Origin: Shewanella seohaensis
GTDB lineage: Bacteria > Pseudomonadota > Gammaproteobacteria > Enterobacterales > Shewanellaceae
DNA length: 64,000 nucleotides
Assembly (NCBI RefSeq): GCF_025449215.1
Contig: NZ_CP104900.1
Span: 3,472,001-3,536,000, forward strand
Direction of reading: 5' to 3'
Shown: positions 57,607 to 64,000 of the stretch, piece after piece
How positions within the stretch are numbered: the first letter of the stretch is position 1
Layout of the letters: every line of letters starts with the position of its first letter
The notes under the pieces: generated by a model
What the model saw: the letters and a program-made list of their open reading frames with translations, nothing else
Database searches by the model: none
What the model was told of the DNA's origin: nothing
Program-made: the position numbers and the translations under genes

Positions 57607-59094
57607 GTGACTACCCCAAAAAAGGAAAACGATCGCAGGATTTTCGATCTACTCGGTATCGGCATAGGTCCATTCAATCTCGGATTGGCCGCCCTGAGTG
57701 AACCTATCGATGGCTTTAGCTGTTTGTTTCTTGATGCCAAAACCGAGTTTGATTGGCATCCAGGCATGCTGCTCAGCGCTTCTCGGCTGCAAACACCGTT
57801 TATGTCCGACTTAGTGACCATGGCCGATCCCACCAGTCGCTATAGTTACCTCAATTTTGCCAAGCGAACTGGCAGGCTGTACCCCTTTTATATCCGCGAA
57901 AACTTTTTCCTGCCACGGAATGAGTATAACCAGTATTGTCAATGGGTTAGCAAACAACTCTCCAACTTGAGATTTGGTTTTAAAGTCACCCAACTCGATT
58001 ACAACGCCGGTGAAGGTATCTACCATGTTACGGGTGTGGATAGACGCAGCAGCCAGCCCCAAACCTATTTGTGCCGCAAACTGGTGCTCGGCACTGGCAC
58101 CACGCCCTATGTGCCAGACAATTGCCCGCTACATGACCCCCGTGTGATGCATAGCGCTAGCTATATGCAGCAAAAAACCTACCTGCAGAGCCAAAACGCC
58201 ATTACCGTGATCGGCAGTGGTCAAAGCGCCGCGGAAATCTTTTACGATCTTCTGCAAGATATTGATACCTATGGTTATCAATTAAATTGGATGACCCGCT
58301 CGCCACGCTTTTATCCGCTTGAATACACCAAACTCACCCTAGAAATGACTTCGCCAGATTATGTGGATTACTTCCATGAACTGTCGCCAGAAAAGCGCAG
58401 TCGCTTGATTGCGAAGCAAAAATCCCTCTACAAGGGGATCAATGCCGAGTTAATCAACGATATTTATGACCTGCTTTACCAAAAACGTTTAGTCAGCGAT
58501 ATCCAATGCCAACTGCTGACCAACGTGGCGCTCGATAAGATAGAGACCTCGGGCGACACGCTGACACTCAAGTTCAACCACCTCGAACAGGAATATGCCC
58601 TCGAGCAACAGACGGGCGCCGTCGTCTTAGGCACTGGCTATCAATATCGTTTACCCGAATTTATTCAAGGTATTAAATCACAAATTGAATTTGATGATCG
58701 CGGCCAACTCGCCATTCAACGGGATTATGGCATCGATGTCAGAGGCGATATTTTTATCCAAAATGCGGGCCTGCATACCCATGGCATCAGCTCACCGGAT
58801 TTGGGCATGGGCTGCTATCGCAATGCGACGATTCTGCAAGCGGTTTTAGGTTACGCGCCCTATCCGATTGAAGACAGTATCGCCTTCCAAACCTTCGATC
58901 CAACTAAGATCCGCGCGCGGCAACACCAACCCACGAGCACCTATTCGGCAACAAAAGCCATACCAAGCAAGCCGCTACCTTCGGCGGCGCAACCTACACA
59001 AAATAGTAATTGTGAGCCACAGGCAGCACTGCGGATAAGTCCTTCAGGCGGCAGTGTGTCGGTATTGATGGCGCCAAACAAGGAGGCGCAGTAA
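57607..59094 (+). CDS. pubA: Putrescine/ornithine N-monooxygenase of the putrebactin pathway
   Basis: A 495-residue FAD- and NADPH-dependent N-hydroxylase of the lysine/ornithine monooxygenase family. The FAD-binding GIGIGPFNLGLA starts at residue 17, the NADPH-binding VIGSGQSAAEIFYDL is near residue 200, and the C-terminal ATG-type motif is NAGLHTHGISSPDLGMGCYRN. In putrebactin formation it hydroxylates putrescine. GTG is the start, with AAGGAGG ten bases upstream, and the stop overlaps the next gene (TAATG). The 60 C-terminal residues are low-complexity and Ser/Gln-rich. The substrate is inferred from the operon, not from sequence. Confidence 0.9.
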   Translation: MTTPKKENDRRIFDLLGIGIGPFNLGLAALSEPIDGFSCLFLDAKTEFDWHPGMLLSASRLQTPFMSDLVTMADPTSRYSYLNFAKRTGRLYPFYIRENFFLPRNEYNQYCQWVSKQLSNLRFGFKVTQLDYNAGEGIYHVTGVDRRSSQPQTYLCRKLVLGTGTTPYVPDNCPLHDPRVMHSASYMQQKTYLQSQNAITVIGSGQSAAEIFYDLLQDIDTYGYQLNWMTRSPRFYPLEYTKLTLEMTSPDYVDYFHELSPEKRSRLIAKQKSLYKGINAELINDIYDLLYQKRLVSDIQCQLLTNVALDKIETSGDTLTLKFNHLEQEYALEQQTGAVVLGTGYQYRLPEFIQGIKSQIEFDDRGQLAIQRDYGIDVRGDIFIQNAGLHTHGISSPDLGMGCYRNATILQAVLGYAPYPIEDSIAFQTFDPTKIRARQHQPTSTYSATKAIPSKPLPSAAQPTQNSNCEPQAALRISPSGGSVSVLMAPNKEAQ

Positions 59095-59777
59095 TGGCCA
59101 GCCAATGGAGTCGCCACAGTGCGGTCTCACTCTCAAAACCCATTGTGATTGATGAGTTTGTGTTTACACCACTCAATCTCCCGCAACAGCTGTCTATGTT
59201 GCAGCGCTGGTTTAATCAAGACTATGCCCGCTTTTGGGGGATGCAGGGGATGAGTCTCGATGCACTTGCTCAGGCGATGGCGCCAAGCGAGCACAAGCTC
59301 GCGCTGATAGGTGAATGGCAAGCCAAGCCGCTGTTTATGGTGGAGTTATACGATCCCGCCCACGATGAAGTGGGTGAGCATTACGCCGTGGAGCGGCTCG
59401 ATTGCGGCATGCACCTCATCCTCGCGCCGCTTGAGGGCAAGCCTGTTCATGGCTTGTCCGGCCAAGTGATGCAGGCTATTGCCGAGCTTATTCTCGACAA
59501 GCTCGCCTTTAAACGAATGGTGGTCGAGCCGGATCAGCAAAATCACAAGATCCACCGCTTAAATAGCCAAATTGGGATCCGCTACCAAAAAGCCATTCAA
59601 CTGCGTAGCAAAGCCGCATTCCTCGGCTTTTGTAGCGCCGAGAGTCGCCAATTAGCGCAAAAGACTAGCGCACTTTTTATGCAGCGCACTGCATCCCTAG
59701 CGACTCAAGCAACCCAAGCAACTCATGCGCCCCACGCAACCGCAGTTAACCCTATCATTTTGCAGGTAAACCGATGA
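59094..59777 (+). CDS. pubB: Siderophore N-acyltransferase (succinyl transfer)
   Basis: A 227-residue GNAT-fold acyltransferase of the AlcB/IucB type. Family marks are [48 protein letters not shown] and [20 protein letters not shown], including the catalytic acid region near residues 90-110. It adds a succinyl group to N-hydroxyputrescine in the putrebactin route. ATG overlaps the pubA stop and has AAGGAGG just upstream; the end overlaps pubC by four bases. The C-terminus has Ala/Thr repeats of unknown role. Confidence 0.88.
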   Translation: MASQWSRHSAVSLSKPIVIDEFVFTPLNLPQQLSMLQRWFNQDYARFWGMQGMSLDALAQAMAPSEHKLALIGEWQAKPLFMVELYDPAHDEVGEHYAVERLDCGMHLILAPLEGKPVHGLSGQVMQAIAELILDKLAFKRMVVEPDQQNHKIHRLNSQIGIRYQKAIQLRSKAAFLGFCSAESRQLAQKTSALFMQRTASLATQATQATHAPHATAVNPIILQVNR

Positions 59778-61594
59778 ACTTAGCCACTAACCGCGCATTA
59801 CTCAAGCCATTCACTCAAGCCGAATTCCCCACGCTGGAGGCAGCTGCCCACACGCACGTCCCCGTCCACTTAATGCCGGAATATTGGCAGGCGGCAAATC
59901 GCCATTTGGTGAAGAAAATCCTCTGCGAATTTACCCATGAGAAGATCATCACCCCACAAATTTATCGCCAAGCGGCAGGTATCAATCACTATGAACTTAG
60001 GCTCAAGGACTGCACCTATTACTTCAGCGCGCGCCATTATCAGCTCGACCACCTTGAGATAGAAACCGGGTCGATTCGAGTCAGCAGTGCGGGCCAAGAC
60101 AAGCCACTCGATGCCATGAGTTTGATTATCAAACTGAAAGATGCCTTGGGCATGAGTGAAACCCTGCTGCCCACTTACCTTGAGGAAATCACCAGTACCC
60201 TCTACAGCAAGGCCTACAAGTTGGCCCATCAAGCTATCCCCGCCGCTACACTCGCCAATGCCGATTATCAAACTATTGAGGCGGGCATGACCGAGGGGCA
60301 TCCGGTGTTTATCGCCAACAATGGCCGCATTGGTTTTGATATGCAGGACTATTACCAATTTGCCCCCGAGAGTGCCAGCGCGCTTCGGCTAGTGTGGATT
60401 GCGGTGCGTAAGGACAAAACCACCTTCTCCGCCCTCGAAGGATTGGACCATGATAGCTTGTTAAAACAAGAGCTTGGTGAACAGTTCTTCGAGTTTCAAC
60501 AACACTTAAGCGCACTGGGGCAAGCGGACGATAGCTTTTATTTTATGCCCGTTCATCCTTGGCAGTGGCGCGAAAAAATTGCCCGCACCTTTGCCGGCGA
60601 AATCGCCCGTGGCGACATCATTTATCTCGGCGAAAGCCAGGATTGCTATCAAGTTCAACAATCGATCCGCACCTTCTTTAACTTAAGTGCGCCGCAAAAA
60701 TGCTATGTCAAAACCGCGCTTTCTATCTTAAACATGGGCTTTATGCGTGGGCTTTCGCCGCTGTATATGAGCTGCACCCCGCAGATCAACGCTTGGGTGG
60801 CCAAACTTATCGAAAGCGACAGCTATTTTGCCAAGCAAGGTTTTGTGATCCTCAAGGAAATCGCCGCAATTGGTTATCACCACAGGTATTACGAAGAGGC
60901 ACTCACCCAAGATAGCGCCTACAAGAAAATGCTGTCGGCGCTGTGGCGCGAGAGTCCGCTGCCGCACATTGAGCCGCAGCAAACCCTGATGACCATGGCG
61001 GCGTTATTACACGTCGATCATCAGGAGCAAGCCCTGCTTGCCGCCTTAATCGCGCACTCGGGCTTAAGCACCAAGGAGTGGGTCAAGCGCTATCTCAACC
61101 TCTACTTATCGCCATTACTGCACGCCTTCTTTGCCTACGATCTGGTGTTTATGCCCCATGGCGAGAACCTGATTTTAGTGCTCGATGCCGGCATTCCGGT
61201 CAAAATATTGATGAAGGATATCGGCGAAGAAGTCGCAGTCCTCAACGGCAGCGAGCCTCTGCCGCAAGAAGTGCAGCGCCTTGCGGTCGAGCTTGAGGAA
61301 GAGATGAAGCTAAACTATATCTTGCTCGATATTTTTGACTGTATTTTCCGTTATTTAGCGCCAATTCTGGATAAGCAAACCGAGGTCAGCGAAGCGCAAT
61401 TTTGGGCGCTTGTGGCTGATAATGTGCGCGACTATCAAGCGCAGCATCCGCAGTTGGCGGACAAATTTGCACGATACGATCTCTTTAAAGACAGCTTCGT
61501 CCGCACTTGCCTGAACCGCATTCAGCTCAATAACAACCAGCAGATGATTGACCTTGCCGACAGGGAAAAAATCTGCGCTTTGCAGGCGGAATAG
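59774..61594 (+). CDS. pubC: NRPS-independent siderophore synthetase (IucA/IucC family)
   Basis: A 606-residue NIS synthetase. It has [18 protein letters not shown] (ATP-binding, near residue 175), the [13 protein letters not shown] motif (near 260), [20 protein letters not shown], and [25 protein letters not shown] near 460, with the FhuF-like C-terminal domain. In the putrebactin pathway it joins and cyclises two N-hydroxy-N-succinylputrescine units. Overlap ATGA with pubB couples translation. It is a type C synthetase by its place after an acyltransferase; the cyclic product is inferred. Confidence 0.92.
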   Translation: MNLATNRALLKPFTQAEFPTLEAAAHTHVPVHLMPEYWQAANRHLVKKILCEFTHEKIITPQIYRQAAGINHYELRLKDCTYYFSARHYQLDHLEIETGSIRVSSAGQDKPLDAMSLIIKLKDALGMSETLLPTYLEEITSTLYSKAYKLAHQAIPAATLANADYQTIEAGMTEGHPVFIANNGRIGFDMQDYYQFAPESASALRLVWIAVRKDKTTFSALEGLDHDSLLKQELGEQFFEFQQHLSALGQADDSFYFMPVHPWQWREKIARTFAGEIARGDIIYLGESQDCYQVQQSIRTFFNLSAPQKCYVKTALSILNMGFMRGLSPLYMSCTPQINAWVAKLIESDSYFAKQGFVILKEIAAIGYHHRYYEEALTQDSAYKKMLSALWRESPLPHIEPQQTLMTMAALLHVDHQEQALLAALIAHSGLSTKEWVKRYLNLYLSPLLHAFFAYDLVFMPHGENLILVLDAGIPVKILMKDIGEEVAVLNGSEPLPQEVQRLAVELEEEMKLNYILLDIFDCIFRYLAPILDKQTEVSEAQFWALVADNVRDYQAQHPQLADKFARYDLFKDSFVRTCLNRIQLNNNQQMIDLADREKICALQAE

Positions 61595-61678
61595 ATAATC
61601 CGCTGGCCGCCTTTAGGCAAAGCCATGCCTTTGGAAATCAGAAGCTTAAACCCAAATCCTAAATCACTTTTAACCTTG

Positions 61679-61717
61679 AGTGGGCCTTACGCCCACTCTG
61701 GGCACGCGCCTGTGCCC
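61679..61717 (+). other. Two tandem stem-loops between pubC and the receptor gene
   Basis: AGTGGGC/GCCCACT (61679-61697) and GGGCAC/GTGCCC (61700-61717) stand next to each other with no T-run after them. They may protect the pubABC mRNA or set receptor expression. Rho-independent termination is unlikely. Confidence 0.5.
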
Positions 61718-61746
61718 AAAAACAACCTAGTCAATCAAACAGCCTA

Positions 61747-61765
61747 AATGGAATTTAAGATCATT
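61747..61765. promoter_or_regulatory. Weak Fur-like site in front of the receptor start
   Basis: AATGGAATTTAAGATCATT keeps both ends of the Fur palindrome but differs in the centre (about 13 of 18 fixed positions). It ends 3 bases before the ATG at 61769, an unusual place for a Fur box. Confidence 0.35.
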
Positions 61766-61768
61766 ATT

Positions 61769-63959
61769 ATGAAAACCTTCCCCTCAACCGTCTCGCGGCG
61801 CACTGCCAACTCGCCATCACACGCCCTGAGCTTATTCTCTGCAGTGCCATACTCAGCATGCCCTATGCTTATGCCGATGCCAGCGATACCCAGAAAAATC
61901 CACCAAAGACATTGAAATCATTAATGTCGTTGGCGCTAAGGATCTCCACGATAATCGCTACAAAACTCAGGCGATGAACACGGCAACGGGTCTAGATTTG
62001 TCCTATTTAGAGACGCCGCAATCCGTCACCTCTGTTACCAGCCAAATGATGCATGACCAACAACTCAACAGCGTCATCGAAGCCATGACCAGCGTAGCAG
62101 GCATCAATGCTCGGCCGATGGACAACGACAGATACAGCATCAGCTCGCGCGGAATTGCGGTCACCAGCATTCTTTACGATGGCGTGCCCACCACCTATGA
62201 CACCCGTTTTAACTACGGCGATAACCTAATCGATACCGCCATCTACGAGCGCGTGGAAATTGTCCGTGGCGCCACAGGGTTAATGACGGGTGCAGGTAAT
62301 CCTTCGGCCGCGATTAACCTTATTCGTAAACGCCCGACGCAAGAATTTATGGGCAGTACCTCAGTGAGTGTCGGCTCATGGAACAATCTGCGCGGTATGG
62401 TCGATTTATCCAGCGGCTTAAATGAAAGTGGCAGCATTCGTGGCCGGGTTGTCGCCGCCTATCAGGATAAAGAATCCTTCCAAGACAGATACGAGCAGCA
62501 ACGCACCACCCTCTATGGCATTGTTGAAACCGATATTACCGACAGCACACTGCTGACCTTAGGCGTGGATTATCAAGACACCACGCCCGAAGCCACTATG
62601 TCCGGCGGGCTGCCGCTGTTCCACAGTGATGGCAGTCGTACAAATTACGATCGCGCCACTTCCACCGCTCCCGATTGGGCCTCGGCGCATACCCAAGGGC
62701 TTAATACCTTCGCCAGTCTTGAACATCGTTTTGATAACGGTTGGGAGCTGAAAGGCTCCTACAGCTATGGCGATAACTCGCTGAAATATAATGTGCTGTG
62801 GGCTACAGGTTACCCTGACCCCGTGACTAATCTTGGTGCCACCGCAGGCTCAATCGCCTATGTCGATGGAAGTCGTACCCAACATAACCTCGACTTACGG
62901 GCGCAGGGAATGTTTGCCCTGTTTGGCCAAGAACATCAGCTTACCTTTGGCTGGACGGGTCAGCGCCAAGAGTTTGCCAACCCTTACTATTATCCTACGG
63001 CCGCCGTGCCGCCCTTGGGAGATTTTCGCGATCCCAACTTCCAGTATCCAAAACCTCAGTGGAAAGAGACTCACACCACGGGCTCCTTCGGCGAAACCGA
63101 GCAAAGCGCCGCCTATGTGGCCACACAGCTCAATCTGACCGATGCCTTGGCATTGCTCGCGGGGCTGCGCCTTAACCAGTGGCAAACCGACCAAGATAAC
63201 TTTGGCAGCATGTATGATTTTAAGGTCGACAATGAGCTCACCACCTATTTTGGCCTGACCTACTCGCTCGGTGAGCAATACTCGCTTTACGCCAGTTATA
63301 CGGATATTTTTGCGCCGCAAACCTTGCAGCGCATCGATGCCAGCTACATCGACCCCGTCAAAGGCAAAAACTACGAGGCGGGTATTAAGGCCAGCTTGAT
63401 GGATGAAAGCTTAGATATGTCGTTGTCGGTATTTGAAATTCGCCAAGACAATGTTGGTGAACGCACCGGAGATGTACTGCCAGGCACTACTATCCCAGTG
63501 TATCGAGAGGTTAACGGCACTAAGACCCAAGGCTTTGAGTTTGAATCCACAGGCAAAATCACCGATGACTGGAATATCTACTTCGGCTACACCCAATTCA
63601 GTACCGATGATCCTAAGGGCAATCGCATCAACACCTCATCACCTCGCCAGCAGCTAAAACTCTTTACCACTTATACCTTCAGCGGCGATTGGAACAAGTT
63701 GCAGCTTGGCGCTGGGGTTAATTGGCAAAGCCGAGTCTATCAAACCGTGAACTCACCCTTAGGCAGAGTCGAGGTAGAGCAAGGCTCCTATGCATTGGCC
63801 AGCCTAATGGCAAGTTATGCCTTTACCGAGCAGCTAAAGCTAAGCGCCAATGTGCACAACGCCTTGGATAAAACCTACTACAGCCAAGTGGGGCAATTTA
63901 GTCAGTACCAATATGGTACCCCGCGCAGCGTGAGCGTGAATTTGGATTATCGCTTCTAA
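61769..63959 (+). pseudogene. putA: TonB-dependent siderophore receptor, two frame breaks in the signal region
   Basis: A receptor of about 730 residues downstream of pubC. The main frame (from 61974) has the plug (YLETPQSVTSVTSQMMHDQQ, YSISSRGIAVTSILYDGVPT, VEIVRGATGLMTGAGNPSAA) of FpvA/FhuE-like siderophore receptors and a barrel ending in LDYRF. The signal peptide region is broken twice. Adding one A near 61774 gives MKNLPLNRLAAHCQLAITRP and ILSMPYAYADASDTQKNP; adding one C near 61905 gives NPPKDIEIINVVGAKDL. In Shewanella this receptor takes up ferric putrebactin. The ribosome binding site is weak and the start is inferred. Confidence 0.85.
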
Positions 63960-64000
63960 CAGGCTGTCGTTAACTAGCTGTTCATCAATGAAAACTGCGG

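Noticed and set aside
1..64000. tRNA genes, CRISPR arrays, insertion sequences, prophage genes
   Set aside because: No cloverleaf-like sequence, spaced direct-repeat array, transposase frame or terminal inverted repeat was seen on either strand.

Overview
The window looks like chromosomal DNA of a Shewanella species, close to the S. oneidensis/MR-4/ANA-3 group. This rests on remembered gene content and order, not on a search. The main pointers are a pubABC-type hydroxamate siderophore cluster with its TonB-dependent receptor, formate transporter and pyruvate formate-lyase genes arranged divergently, an ackA-pta pair beside yfbV, an SO2930-type dihaem cytochrome, a DUF3083 gene, and the gamma-proteobacterial neighbourhood trp - rnm - yciO - scpA - scpB - rluB - yciK - sohB. 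No tRNA, rRNA, transposase, phage or CRISPR was seen; this is core or near-core chromosome.

Layout. Positions 1-7.9 kb hold the 3' end of cysK, a SAM methyltransferase, a TDT/TehA-type transporter behind a long inverted repeat, a large TonB-dependent receptor after an AT-rich leader, and a YfcC-type permease. Positions 8.1-17.4 kb are the mixed-acid module: focA (-), then pflB, pflA, ackA and pta (+), with yfbV between. The 1-kb focA/pflB gap carries two near-identical PdhR-type operators and a CRP-type site. This set links pyruvate cleavage to formate export and to acetyl-CoA conversion to acetate plus ATP. Positions 17.4-33.9 kb are housekeeping and envelope genes: a lipoprotein, two small proteins, a methyltransferase, an AI-2E-family permease, folX-yfcH, gltS, an extra signal peptidase I, ybbA-ybbP with divergent tesA, DUF3083, and mprF with a VirJ/AcvB-like hydrolase. 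Positions 34.3-43.4 kb hold a lipoprotein that joins a parallel beta-helix to a dihaem cytochrome, a second copy of the cytochrome, an AraC-type regulator, sohB and a surface lipase. Positions 43.6-48.5 kb are yciK, rluB, scpBA, yciO and rnm. Positions 48.6-55.9 kb are the complete trp operon trpLEGD(CF)BA, with a leader peptide holding three consecutive Trp codons and a classic attenuator. Positions 56-64 kb are a frame-disrupted hypothetical gene, a DUF2798 protein and the putrebactin-type operon behind a Fur box, followed by its receptor.

Data quality. At least ten otherwise intact genes are split by frame breaks (folX, tesA twice, DUF3083, the beta-helix gene, the lipase, the AraC regulator, scpB twice, trpA, the 56-kb gene, the siderophore receptor twice). 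Nearly every break is repaired by adding one base to a short homopolymer. I read this as homopolymer-contraction sequencing error, not gene decay, because essential or pathway-complete genes are hit along with the rest. These loci are typed as pseudogene only to mark the broken frame.
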